Of a stretch of DNA of 31,141 bases, positions 24,070 through 31,141 are shown one piece after another. The stretch's first letter is position 1. Each line of letters opens with the position of its first letter. The notes under the pieces were generated by a model. The model saw nothing but the letters and a program-made list of their open reading frames with translations, made no database searches and was not told the origin of the DNA. This DNA comes from an uncultured Chloroflexota bacterium (GTDB lineage: Bacteria > Chloroflexota > Chloroflexia > Chloroflexales > Roseiflexaceae). The stretch lies in NCBI GenBank assembly GCA_937876225.1, contig CALFIC010000080.1, forward strand, positions 1-31,141. The letters run 5' to 3'. A program made the position numbers and the translations under genes.

Positions 24070-25476
24070 ATGCAACGGCGAACATTTTTGCGTTTGGTTA
24101 CTCAAGGAGCGGTGCTGAGTAGCTGTGGGACGATGGCCAGCCAACAGGTTGCGCCGACTATCCCTCATGGACTCAAAGGTGCAGTTGCAGGTGCCGATGA
24201 TGTGTTGATAATCGGGGCAGGTATGGCCGGCCTGGCTGCCGCCCAGTCATTGATGGCCGCTGGCAAAACGGTGCGCATCCTCGAGGCACGCCAACGAGTG
24301 GGTGGCCGCGTCTGGAGCTGGCGCAACTGGGGTGCCCCTATCGAATTGGGGGCTAATTGGATTGAGACTGCGAATGGTAACCCCATTACCACGTTGGCTC
24401 AACAAGCCAATGTCAGGACTATCGCCGACCCCGAAGAAAACGAAGAACAGTTGATTGATTGGGTGCAAAAGACGAAAATGACGGGCAATGCCCTCGATAG
24501 TCAATATACGCGTTGTGAAGCGATTATTGATTCAGCTATTGCCCTTGCAAATGGATCGGGTGGGGATATATCGATGCGCGCCGCCATCAACAAGATCCCG
24601 GCGTATATCAGTATGAGTGCCGCCGACAAACGCATATTTGAAATTATGCTGGCGCAAACGGTTGACGATGACTATGCCGTGGAAGTCGAAAAATTGTCGC
24701 TTAAGGCCTATGATGCTGGTAATGATTTGTACTCGGGTGGGAATAAATTTGTGGTGGGTGGGTATGATGGTATCCCGGCACTGCTCGCCAAGAACGTCCC
24801 GATTGAACTAGGGATTATCATCGACCAAATTGCCTGGGGTACGAGTGGGGTGACGGTAAGTGCGGGTGCCAAAACATGGTCCGCCAAGGCGGTAATAGTG
24901 ACGGTGCCACTTGGCGTGCTCAAAGCTGGCAAAATCAAATTTACGCCAGCCTTGCCAGCCAGCTATACCCAAGCGATTGGACAATTGGCGATGGGGGTGC
25001 TTGACCGGTGTATTTTGCGGTTCCCTACGGCGTTTTGGGGGAATACTTACACCACGTTTACCTTGGCGGGTACCGATCCTCATAGCTGGTATCAGTTTAT
25101 TCCCCTCAATGGTCCCCTCGGCATCCCGGCCTTGATGGCGTTTAATGCGGGGAGTCGGGCCTTGGCACTCGAAGCCAAAACCGATGCCCAATTAACCGCT
25201 GAAATGACGCAAATCGTGCAAAACGCCTTTGGGGTCAAAGCCGTGAGCAACGGTATGGTGGCCACGCGCTGGGGCCAAGACCCCTTTGCTTATGGGTCGT
25301 ATTCGTATGTGCCACTCGGTGGGTCGTTTAATGCGCGTAATGTGTTGGCTACGCCGGTGAGTAATCAGCTTTATTTTGCCGGTGAAGCCTATACCAAAAA
25401 CGACTCTTCGACCGTGCATGGGGCGTACAACAGTGGTAAAGCGACGGCGACGGCGTTGTTGGCGCGGTTGAAGTAA
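24070..25476 (+). CDS. flavin-containing amine oxidase, probable Tat-exported lipoprotein (copy 2)
   Basis: A 468-residue paralogue of the protein at 19328, collinear along the full length with identical blocks such as YQFIPLNGPLGIPAL and GANWIET. The signal is clearer here: RRTFLRL (R3-R4) is a near-ideal Tat motif, followed by LSSC with lipidatable Cys19. FAD-binding GAGMAG (49-54), ILEARQRVGGR and C-terminal AGEAYTKNDSSTVHGAY are intact, so an active extracellular-face amine oxidase is expected. It begins 95 bp after the P450 stop, with only a weak GAAAG ribosome signal, and ends in a strong hairpin. The nearby duplication with diverged linkers suggests an old tandem duplication with insertion of other genes between the copies. 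Confidence 0.9.
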   Translation: MQRRTFLRLVTQGAVLSSCGTMASQQVAPTIPHGLKGAVAGADDVLIIGAGMAGLAAAQSLMAAGKTVRILEARQRVGGRVWSWRNWGAPIELGANWIETANGNPITTLAQQANVRTIADPEENEEQLIDWVQKTKMTGNALDSQYTRCEAIIDSAIALANGSGGDISMRAAINKIPAYISMSAADKRIFEIMLAQTVDDDYAVEVEKLSLKAYDAGNDLYSGGNKFVVGGYDGIPALLAKNVPIELGIIIDQIAWGTSGVTVSAGAKTWSAKAVIVTVPLGVLKAGKIKFTPALPASYTQAIGQLAMGVLDRCILRFPTAFWGNTYTTFTLAGTDPHSWYQFIPLNGPLGIPALMAFNAGSRALALEAKTDAQLTAEMTQIVQNAFGVKAVSNGMVATRWGQDPFAYGSYSYVPLGGSFNARNVLATPVSNQLYFAGEAYTKNDSSTVHGAYNSGKATATALLARLK

Positions 25477-25501
25477 CAAATAGATGGTTTTTGGGTGATT
25501 G

Positions 25502-25545
25502 ATGTGGCTATTTGCATGCGGGCAAATAGCCACATTGCTTGTTTT
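25502..25545. terminator. hairpin terminator between convergent genes
   Basis: ATGTGGCTATTTGC (25502-25515) is the exact reverse complement of bases 25522-25535, with a 6-nt loop. On the plus strand TTGCTTGTTTT follows. It lies between the amine oxidase stop and the end of the minus-strand membrane protein. Confidence 0.8.
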
Positions 25546-26335
25546 AGACTGAAGTTGATGGGGCGATATGGTCTTTTTTGGTAATTGCAAGATAAACGAC
25601 AAACCCGAGAATAATGGTTAAAAAAATGACACTGGTTATCGTGGTACCGAGTCCCAATCCACCGTCTTCGGGTAATTGCGAGAGATAATCGCCGATAGAT
25701 GCCCCCAATGGGCGGGTGATAATGTAGGCGACCCAAAATGCGGTGATGGCATCGAGTTTGAGCCGATAATGTGCGAATGCAATCACCGCAATCACCCCTG
25801 CAAATAACACGGCTGATAATAAATAGCCGACGTTAAGTGTTTCGGCCAATAAATCACCAGCAGCTGTGCCAAGTGCAAAGGTAAACAAAATCGCGAGCCA
25901 ATAAAACACTTCGCGGCGTACGGTGGTGATTGAATGAATCGATAATGTGCGTTCTGATTGATACCAAAGCCCAAATACGGCAATTAATGCGACGGAAAAC
26001 ACACTGGTAGTCGTGACCAAGCTGACGCCAAGATTATCGACTAGGTTGTCGGTAATCAATGTACCCACCACACTCAACAGCACCACAGTCAGCCAATAAA
26101 TCCACGCAGTATAGGTACGCATACGAAATTGTGCGACGAGTGCGACCAGCAAAATGCCACTCATGGCATAGGTGGTATTGGTGAGTCCCCAATTGAGTTG
26201 GAAGTTGAGGTAATCTGCGGCAGTTTCACCGACTGTCGTAGCCAACACTTTGATAATCCAAAAAAACAAGGTGATTTGCGGAACTTTGGTGAACATCGTG
26301 TGGATGATGGGCGTTGATTTGGCAGTAGCTGTCAT
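25544..26335 (-). CDS. four-repeat integral membrane protein (COG4705-like)
   Basis: A 263-residue very hydrophobic protein with about eight membrane segments. The pattern W-x9-G-x4-D occurs four times with exact internal spacing: W26/G36/D41, W81/G91/D96, W146/G156/D161 and W201/G211/D216. The first copy reads FWIIKVLATTVGETAADYLN, typical of the COG4705 family, which lacks a known function. Four equivalent buried Asp-containing helices suggest an ion or small-solute path with internal fourfold pseudo-symmetry (inference). AAGGACA precedes the ATG. It is a lone gene between the amine oxidase terminator and the second Gfo/Idh gene. Confidence 0.85.
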   Translation of the reverse strand: MTATAKSTPIIHTMFTKVPQITLFFWIIKVLATTVGETAADYLNFQLNWGLTNTTYAMSGILLVALVAQFRMRTYTAWIYWLTVVLLSVVGTLITDNLVDNLGVSLVTTTSVFSVALIAVFGLWYQSERTLSIHSITTVRREVFYWLAILFTFALGTAAGDLLAETLNVGYLLSAVLFAGVIAVIAFAHYRLKLDAITAFWVAYIITRPLGASIGDYLSQLPEDGGLGLGTTITSVIFLTIILGFVVYLAITKKDHIAPSTSV

Positions 26336-26422
26336 GATTGTCCTTATCGCTCGGCGTATGATGCGTTGTTATTGTACGCATGTGATATAAGGATTATATG
26401 AAGAAGCGATGAGGAATGATGC

Positions 26423-26460
26423 GCGCTCATGATGCAGGTATGTACCTGCATCATGAGCGC
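26423..26460. repeat. 18-bp perfect hairpin after the second Gfo/Idh gene
   Basis: GCGCTCATGATGCAGGTA (26423-26440) is followed by TG and its exact reverse complement (26443-26460). It begins 10 bp past the Gfo/Idh stop on the minus strand. No T-run follows on either strand, so it is an unusual terminator, an mRNA end-protecting hairpin, or a protein-binding palindrome. Confidence 0.8.
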
Positions 26461-26470
26461 TGTGATATTA

Positions 26471-27568
26471 CTATGCGAGTGAATCGAGGCGCACGCCGCG
26501 GTCCTCGCGAGCCGAGATATTGGCGGCTTCGACGAGGGCACTCAAATCGAGCGCCAAAGCGGTATTGTCGGGGTCGTGGGTGCCATTGTGTACATGCTCG
26601 ACCCACTGGCTAAAGGCACTGGGGGGATCGATGCCCATGGGGACTTCGGTAATCAGCCAGCGTGTCGTAGCGCCTGCGAGGCGTGAGCTACGCACGCGGA
26701 TTTTGCGATGCAACCCAAAGGCGCGCTCGGCCGGGTCGACGGCGATGCCGGCTTCTTGGTTGAGGCGCTCTTCGTTGAGCTCGTTGCCGCTACTTTGGTT
26801 GTACATCAACGAGCCTTCGGTGCCGTGGGCCTCGATGGTAAAGGGGGCATAGCGGGTGGTAAAGCTGGTTTCGGCGATGCCGATGGCTCCATTGGCGTAG
26901 CGCAACGAGAGCGCTGCGTTGTCTTCGACCGCTCGGCCGGTGTGCCAGCCATAACTGGCGCTGACGCTCACGGGTCGTCCCAGCAAGTAGCGGGTCAAAT
27001 AGACGGGGTGACAGAGGTCGGTGAGGACGCCGCCGATAGCTTCGACAGGATTGAAAAAACGCTCGACCAGCCAGCCATTAGGGGCGGCTGGGGTGCGCAA
27101 GGCACCGTTGTGTGAGTCGCGCACGCGCACGAGGGTCAATTCACCCAAGGCGCCACTATCGATGATTTCTTTGATGGCAATGGTGGCGGCATGATAGCGC
27201 CGGAACATGTTGACCATAAAGGTGATATTGGCCTGCTTGGTGGCCGCCACGATGGAATTGGCTTCGTGCAGGGTGGCAGCAATTACTTTTTCGGTAAAGA
27301 TATGCTTGCCGGCCTGCGATGCCGCCAGCATGATTTGGTGGTGCACGGCGGTGGGGGTGGTGACGATGACGCCGTTGATGCTCGGGTCGTTCCAGACCTG
27401 ATTGATATCAGCGATAAAGGGCACGCTGTATTGGCTGGCAGCGGCTTGGCCACGGGCGACATCGTCGTCCCAAATGCCGACCAGCTCGACATCGGGGTGA
27501 TTGAGGGCTTCTTGGGTGTAGTCCTTGGCGTGCACATGCCAAAAACTCAGAACAACAACACGAATCAT
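26471..27568 (-). CDS. Gfo/Idh/MocA-family oxidoreductase (copy 2, atypical)
   Basis: A 365-residue member of the family, judged from VVTTPTAVHH-like beta-strand ends, TEKVIA (92-97) and GGVLTDLCHPVYL with the Asp/His pair of the active site. Two features are unusual. The glycine-rich nucleotide loop is replaced by SFWHVHAKDY (8-17), and E-K-P has become E-K-V (95). A subfamily with the SFWHxHA start occurs in other bacteria, so this is probably a functional variant with altered cofactor binding. The substrate is unknown. AAAGG lies upstream of the ATG. It is not closely related to copy 1. Confidence 0.88.
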   Translation of the reverse strand: MIRVVVLSFWHVHAKDYTQEALNHPDVELVGIWDDDVARGQAAASQYSVPFIADINQVWNDPSINGVIVTTPTAVHHQIMLAASQAGKHIFTEKVIAATLHEANSIVAATKQANITFMVNMFRRYHAATIAIKEIIDSGALGELTLVRVRDSHNGALRTPAAPNGWLVERFFNPVEAIGGVLTDLCHPVYLTRYLLGRPVSVSASYGWHTGRAVEDNAALSLRYANGAIGIAETSFTTRYAPFTIEAHGTEGSLMYNQSSGNELNEERLNQEAGIAVDPAERAFGLHRKIRVRSSRLAGATTRWLITEVPMGIDPPSAFSQWVEHVHNGTHDPDNTALALDLSALVEAANISAREDRGVRLDSLA

Positions 27569-27626
27569 TGCAGTGGCCTTTCGTTGTACGGTCTGCGCAG
27601 ATTATACACCCTTGCGAAGTATGAAG

Positions 27627-27669
27627 AGGGGCGAATCATGCCGGCGAATTCATTCGCCGCTATTCGCCC
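27627..27669. repeat. nested palindromic repeat, GGGCGAAT/ATTCGCCC family
   Basis: Outer arms GGGCGAAT (27629-27636) and ATTCGCCC (27662-27669) enclose an inner hairpin CGGCGAAT-TC-ATTCGCCG (27642-27659). The same half-sites recur in the repeat block at the right end of the window (GGGGCGAAT at 30857, TATTCGCCC at 30891). It resembles a REP/MITE-type intergenic element. A small GTCTC/GAGAC hairpin (27718-27732) follows before the dsbB stop. Confidence 0.7.
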
Positions 27670-27738
27670 TTAAGGAGGAAGTGAAAATTGAAAATGACTG
27701 CACGACTCCACGACTTCGTGTCTCTGCGTGAGACAAAT

Positions 27739-28296
27739 CTACACGATATACGCCATCACCACCAAAAACACGAATACGCCTGCAATAATCCCAATCACGG
27801 GGTAGGCGGTGGGGGCGGTGAGGGCGCGGAGTCCGTTGACCTCGTCGCTACTTTCGGGTTCGAGGTAGGGTTCGTATTGCGATACCACCATCATCACCGT
27901 CACGATGATAAACGCAATAAAGGCCATGAACGGGATATTGATAAAGCCGAGAATGTTGAAGTAATCGACGGTACAGGGCACGCTTTTGAGGCAGGGTGGT
28001 GGCGTAAACCAGTCTGTTTTGATGAGCAAGTAGTGATAGAGCGACACAAAAATCCCCACCACCGAGAAGGGCAAAGTGTAATGGTGGAGCTCGTTGTTGC
28101 GCCGGAGCATCCCAATCGTCAAAATAATCGCCAACGGATACATCAAAATGCGCTGATACCAACACAGCATACACGGAGTAAAGTGCAACACTTCACTAAA
28201 AAAAAGACTGCCGCCGGTGGCTAACCAGGCTGCGAGTAAGGCAATAGAACGGCTTGGGCCGCCATAAATTGTCGTGGTCGGTGTATCTGTCATCAT
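27739..28296 (-). CDS. disulfide bond formation protein DsbB/BdbC
   Basis: A 185-residue membrane protein with four core helices plus a fifth at the C-terminus. PCMLCWYQRI has the quinone-side CxxC (Cys42, Cys45) and PPPCLKSVPC the second Cys pair (102, 108) that reoxidises a DsbA/BdbD partner. This matches DsbB/BdbC, which passes electrons from oxidised exported proteins to quinone. No DsbA-like thioredoxin gene is adjacent. The fifth hydrophobic segment after the acidic loop (EPYLEPESSDE) is longer than in the enterobacterial protein. The start is ATG 28296 or the adjacent ATG 28293; the ribosome site is weak. Confidence 0.93.
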   Translation of the reverse strand: MMTDTPTTTIYGGPSRSIALLAAWLATGGSLFFSEVLHFTPCMLCWYQRILMYPLAIILTIGMLRRNNELHHYTLPFSVVGIFVSLYHYLLIKTDWFTPPPCLKSVPCTVDYFNILGFINIPFMAFIAFIIVTVMMVVSQYEPYLEPESSDEVNGLRALTAPTAYPVIGIIAGVFVFLVVMAYIV

Positions 28297-28397
28297 CGTC
28301 TACTTCTGTGTCAAAAAAACCTACGGCTATTGTATCATTGAATAGCGCATAATTCGCTATATGGTGCCATGGGCATCACCAGTAATAAAGGATGATT

Positions 28398-29621
28398 ATG
28401 ACCATTGCCCTCGATACTGCCACAATGCTGGCGCAACTCACACAGCTCGGTGCCATCGGCCACGATGCGGGCGATGGTCGGACTCGTTTGGCCTTTGGTG
28501 ATGCCGACAAACAGGGGCGTGATCAACTGGTGGCATGGATGCATGAACTTTCACTCGACATAACAATAGATCAAATCGGTAATATATTTGGCACGCTTAC
28601 TGGCAGTGACCCGTCACTTGCCCCATTGATGATTGGCTCGCACATTGACACTGTCATCAACGCGGGGATGTATGATGGCTGCTACGGAGTGTTGGCGGGC
28701 TTGGCGGTGCTGCGGGCATTGCGGAGTGCGGGGATTGTGCCACGGCGGTCGATTGTGGTAGCGGCCTTTAGCAACGAAGAAGGGGTACGCTACCAGCCCG
28801 ATATGATGGGCTCGTTGGTCTGTGCGGGGGGCATTGATGTCGCGCAGGTATTGGATGTCATCGGTACTGATGGTACGCGGCTGGGTGATGAGCTGGCTCG
28901 GATTGGGTATGCGGGTGACCTGACTCCCGGTGTCGTCGTGCCCCACGCCTACCTCGAATTACACATTGAGCAGGGTCCACTGCTTGAATATCATGCTACG
29001 CAGATTGGGGTGGTAGCTGATCTACAAGGGATTTCGTGGCAACAGATAACTATCAACGGTGTCGCTAATCATGCCGGCACGACGCCTTTGGCGATGCGCC
29101 ACGATGCGGGGTGGGCGGCGGCGGCAGTGATTACTTTTGTGCGGCAGTTAGCACAGGAGAGTGGAAGCACGCTGGCGACGGTGGGGTCCATCCAGTTTAG
29201 TCCCAATGCGATTAACGTCATTCCGCAAACGGCGGTGTTGACCCTCGATATGCGCGATCCTGATGACCAAAAACTGAGTGCGGCCGAAGCCCACGTGGCA
29301 ATGTTTTTGCAGACAATTGCCGCCCAAGAAGGGGTGACGATTACGAGTCAGCGACTGGTGCGTTTCCCAGCAGTGCATTTCGATGAATCATTGGTGGCGG
29401 AGATTGCCCAAGCGACTGCGGAATTGGGCTTATCGCAGCGCCAGATGACATCGGGTGCGGGGCATGATGCCCAGATGATAGCGCGGATCGCCCCGGCGGC
29501 GATGATTTTTGTGCCGAGCCAGGCGGGGATTAGTCATAATCCAGCTGAGTACACCAGTGATGCTGATCTGATTGCGGGTGCCACGGTGTTGCTAGCAGTG
29601 GTACAACGCTTGAGCCGGTAG
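28398..29621 (+). CDS. M20-family Zn amidohydrolase (N-carbamoyl-L-amino acid hydrolase / allantoate amidohydrolase type)
   Basis: A 407-residue protein. IGSHIDTV (H82, D84), GMYDG (D93), SNEEG (E127-E128), LHIEQGP (H189) and SHNPAE near the end supply the di-zinc site. NHAGTTPLAMRHD is the dimerisation-lid signature of the HyuC/AllC/beta-ureidopropionase branch rather than dipeptidases. It probably removes a carbamoyl or amide group from an N-carbamoyl amino acid or ureide. ATG 28398 is chosen because AAAGG ends 6 nt upstream; ATG 28392 touches it. The PLP enzyme follows after 30 bp, so they form an operon. The exact substrate cannot be told. Confidence 0.9.
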   Translation: MTIALDTATMLAQLTQLGAIGHDAGDGRTRLAFGDADKQGRDQLVAWMHELSLDITIDQIGNIFGTLTGSDPSLAPLMIGSHIDTVINAGMYDGCYGVLAGLAVLRALRSAGIVPRRSIVVAAFSNEEGVRYQPDMMGSLVCAGGIDVAQVLDVIGTDGTRLGDELARIGYAGDLTPGVVVPHAYLELHIEQGPLLEYHATQIGVVADLQGISWQQITINGVANHAGTTPLAMRHDAGWAAAAVITFVRQLAQESGSTLATVGSIQFSPNAINVIPQTAVLTLDMRDPDDQKLSAAEAHVAMFLQTIAAQEGVTITSQRLVRFPAVHFDESLVAEIAQATAELGLSQRQMTSGAGHDAQMIARIAPAAMIFVPSQAGISHNPAEYTSDADLIAGATVLLAVVQRLSR

Positions 29622-29651
29622 GGCTTGTTTTTTAATGAAAGGATAGTAATC

Positions 29652-30857
29652 ATGATTGTGCATAATTCACGAGTGACGGTACAGGCGTACCCTGCCGCAC
29701 TGCAACAGATTCTCAGTATTGCCGCCGCTCAAGAAAGTCGGCGCTGGTTTGCATCGTGGGATCGGATTAGTCCACAACCGACCCCGCTGTATGAATTATC
29801 TGGCTTGGCAAAACAACTGGGGGTGGCTCATATTGCCATCAAGGATGAGTCGGTGCGTTCGCCCCTCGCTAGCTTTAAAGCCCTCGGCGCCCCCATTGCG
29901 TTGGTGCGCTTGGTGATGCGCCGGTGGCCGCAGCAGCAGTTTGATATGGCGGCGTTGTGGGCAGGTGGTTATGCCGCGTTGTTGGCCGACTTTACGGTGA
30001 TTAGTGCTACCGATGGTAATCATGGGCGAGCCTTGGCGGCGGCAGCGCAGTCGCTGGGGTGTCGCTGTGTGATTGTCATCCATGCCAATGTGAGCGTAGA
30101 GCGTGAACAGGCGATTGCCGCCTATGGTGCGCAAATCATTCGGATTGCCGGGAACTACGATGATTCGGTGCTGGAATCGGCACGCTTGGCGGTAGCCAAT
30201 GGCTGGGAAGTGGTGTCTGACACCTCGTACACCGGCTACGAAATCATCCCTGGTGATGTAATGCAAGGGTATAGCATTATCGCTGACGAGGTGGTGGCGC
30301 AGACCCAGAGTCAGCCGACGCAGTGCCCCTACACCCACGTGTTTTTGCAGGGCGGGGTAGGTGGGTTTGCGGCGGGGATGGCCAGTTATTTGTGGGAGTT
30401 TTTTGGGTTTGCGCGGCCACGGATGATTGTGGTCGAACCAGAGCAAGCTGATTGTTTGTTTCAAAGTGCGTTGATTGGGGCGCCAGCCAATGCGACGGGC
30501 AGTGTTGATTCGCTGATGGCGGGCTTGGCCTGTGGCGAGACCTCGCCGTTGGCGTGGCAGATATTGCAACCCTGCATCGACGATTTCATGACCGTCAGCG
30601 ATGAATCGGCAGCGCACGCCATGCGTTGCTTGGCGTACCCTACGGCCGACGATATCCCGATGGTATCGGGGGAATCAGGGGCGGCGGGGTTGGCCGGGTT
30701 GCAGACGGTGTTAGGGGATGCGACGATGGCACAGGCGTTGGGCATTGATGCGACATCACGGATATTGTTGATTAGTACCGAGGGTGCGACGGCCCCTAGC
30801 GTCTATTATGAATGCGTAGGGGAATCGGCCGATGTGGTCGTGGCGCGGCAATCGTAG
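29652..30857 (+). CDS. diaminopropionate ammonia-lyase-like PLP enzyme
   Basis: A 401-residue fold-type II PLP enzyme. KDESVRSPLASFKALG carries the Schiff-base Lys76; the KDES-R-x6-FKALG arrangement is typical of diaminopropionate ammonia-lyase (YgeX/DpaL). SATDGNHGRAL (118-128) is the Asn loop and GGVGGFAAG the phosphate-binding Gly loop. The expected reaction is 2,3-diaminopropionate to pyruvate plus two ammonia. ATG 29652 is used because AAAGG lies about 9 nt upstream; the frame is open from 29625. In enterobacteria ygeX sits beside an M20 peptidase (ygeY) and a hydantoinase-like gene, and the pairing here is similar. The final bases of the gene belong to the 55-base sequence repeated at the window end, so the last about nine codons deserve caution. 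Confidence 0.9.
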   Translation: MIVHNSRVTVQAYPAALQQILSIAAAQESRRWFASWDRISPQPTPLYELSGLAKQLGVAHIAIKDESVRSPLASFKALGAPIALVRLVMRRWPQQQFDMAALWAGGYAALLADFTVISATDGNHGRALAAAAQSLGCRCVIVIHANVSVEREQAIAAYGAQIIRIAGNYDDSVLESARLAVANGWEVVSDTSYTGYEIIPGDVMQGYSIIADEVVAQTQSQPTQCPYTHVFLQGGVGGFAAGMASYLWEFFGFARPRMIVVEPEQADCLFQSALIGAPANATGSVDSLMAGLACGETSPLAWQILQPCIDDFMTVSDESAAHAMRCLAYPTADDIPMVSGESGAAGLAGLQTVLGDATMAQALGIDATSRILLISTEGATAPSVYYECVGESADVVVARQS

Positions 30858-30884
30858 GGGCGAATAAAAACGACGCATATTATG
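30830..30884. repeat. first copy of a 55-base exact direct repeat
   Basis: This stretch covers the last codons of the PLP enzyme and the following GTAGGGGCGAATAAAAACGA sequence. It recurs identically at 31087-31141, 257 bp away; the flanking base differs on the left, and the window ends on the right. Confidence 0.97.
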
Positions 30885-30898
30885 CGGCGGTATTCGCC

Positions 30899-31086
30899 CG
30901 TACGTGTGTGGTGGGCGCATGGTGATGCGGTGATGCGGTCGTACGTGTGTGGTGGGCGCATGGTGATGCGGCGGAATTCGCCCGTACGTGTGTGGTGGGC
31001 GCATGGTGATGCGGCGGTATTCGCCGGGATGCGCCCGATGCGGCGGAATTCGCCCGTACGTGTGTGGTGGGCGCATGGTGATGCGG
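30899..31086. repeat. imperfect tandem repeat, four copies of a 32-bp unit
   Basis: A 32-bp unit starting CGTACGTGTGTGGTGGGCGC and ending GGTGATGCGG is found at 30899, 30940, 30983 and 31055, with 9-, 11- and 40-bp spacers. The spacers contain TTCGCC and GGCGGAATT/GGCGGTATT palindromic pieces. Open frames across it on both strands arise from the repeat and are not genes. The spacing is irregular and the spacers are too short for CRISPR. Confidence 0.9.
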
Positions 31087-31141
31087 CGATGTGGTCGTGG
31101 CGCGGCAATCGTAGGGGCGAATAAAAACGACGCATATTATG
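31087..31141. repeat. second copy of the 55-base repeat at the contig end
   Basis: Identical to 30830-30884, including the CDS tail. Exactly 55 bases is a common final k-mer length of de Bruijn assemblers, so this is most likely the node overlap where the contig was broken. Confidence 0.95.

Noticed and set aside
19328..25476. A complete secondary-metabolite gene cluster
   Set aside because: No NRPS, PKS, terpene cyclase or other core synthase is in the window; P450, amine oxidases and nitroreductase alone are not enough.
30899..31086. Possible CRISPR array
   Set aside because: Spacers are 9, 11 and 40 bp, share palindromic pieces, and no cas genes are present.
30756..31135. Overlapping open frames of 80-109 codons on both strands (Arg/Pro/His- or Trp/Gly-rich)
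   Set aside because: They are translations of the tandem repeat and remain open only because the unit lacks stops; peptide repeats appear in several frames at once.

Overview
The window reads as one end of a draft or metagenome contig from a bacterium. It is probably a member of the Chloroflexota, perhaps close to Herpetosiphonales or Chloroflexales. This is inference from gene content (CarH-type B12 photoreceptor upstream of phytoene synthase, a membrane-anchored macroglobulin-like protein, lipobox proteins, a COG4705-type membrane protein, GGGCGAAT/ATTCGCCC palindromes) and medium GC. No rRNA or tRNA is present to settle it. Both ends carry technical signals: bases 1-28 are Illumina adapter, and the last 55 bases exactly repeat bases 30830-30884, as expected where an assembly graph could not be resolved.

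Layout. 300-6753 (minus): a 1634-residue membrane-anchored protein with Ig-like and macroglobulin-like regions overlaps a secreted glycoside-hydrolase-like protein by 17 bp; both probably act outside the cell. 6802-7401 (plus): aat. 7501-10809 (minus): a tightly packed run of crtB, a DUF2085 membrane protein, a TIGR01777-type epimerase and an HtrA-like lipoprotein protease. Upstream of it, after a hairpin terminator, lies carH (11089-12024), with a near-consensus promoter and an 11-bp direct repeat around the -35 box. Together this looks like a light- and B12-controlled carotenoid locus. 12312-14345 (minus): a BNR-type propeller protein, a methyltransferase and a rhodanese. 14523-14972 (minus): an IscA/ErpA-type protein with an extra Cys tail, its own promoter, a palindrome at the start site and a strong terminator.

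15192-19081: dinB (plus) converges on moaA (minus, 18-bp overlap). Upstream of moaA lie mrp/apbC and a thioredoxin-like [2Fe-2S] protein, so Fe-S and molybdenum cofactor functions are clustered here. 19155-25476 is an oxidative block: an unannotated 55-residue ORF, two paralogous flavin amine oxidases that both look like Tat-exported lipoproteins, a nitroreductase, a Gfo/Idh/MocA oxidoreductase on the other strand, and a cytochrome P450. 25544-28296 (minus): a four-repeat membrane protein, a second Gfo/Idh/MocA protein without the usual glycine motif, and DsbB/BdbC. 28398-30857 (plus): an M20-family amidohydrolase followed by a diaminopropionate ammonia-lyase-like PLP enzyme, a probable nitrogen-compound catabolic pair. 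30858-31141 is repeats only.

No complete, clearly new multi-gene system is evident. The most interesting biology is the carH/crtB control region, the macroglobulin-like protein without a thioester, the Tat-lipoprotein amine oxidase pair flanking a P450, and several well-formed but unassigned operators.
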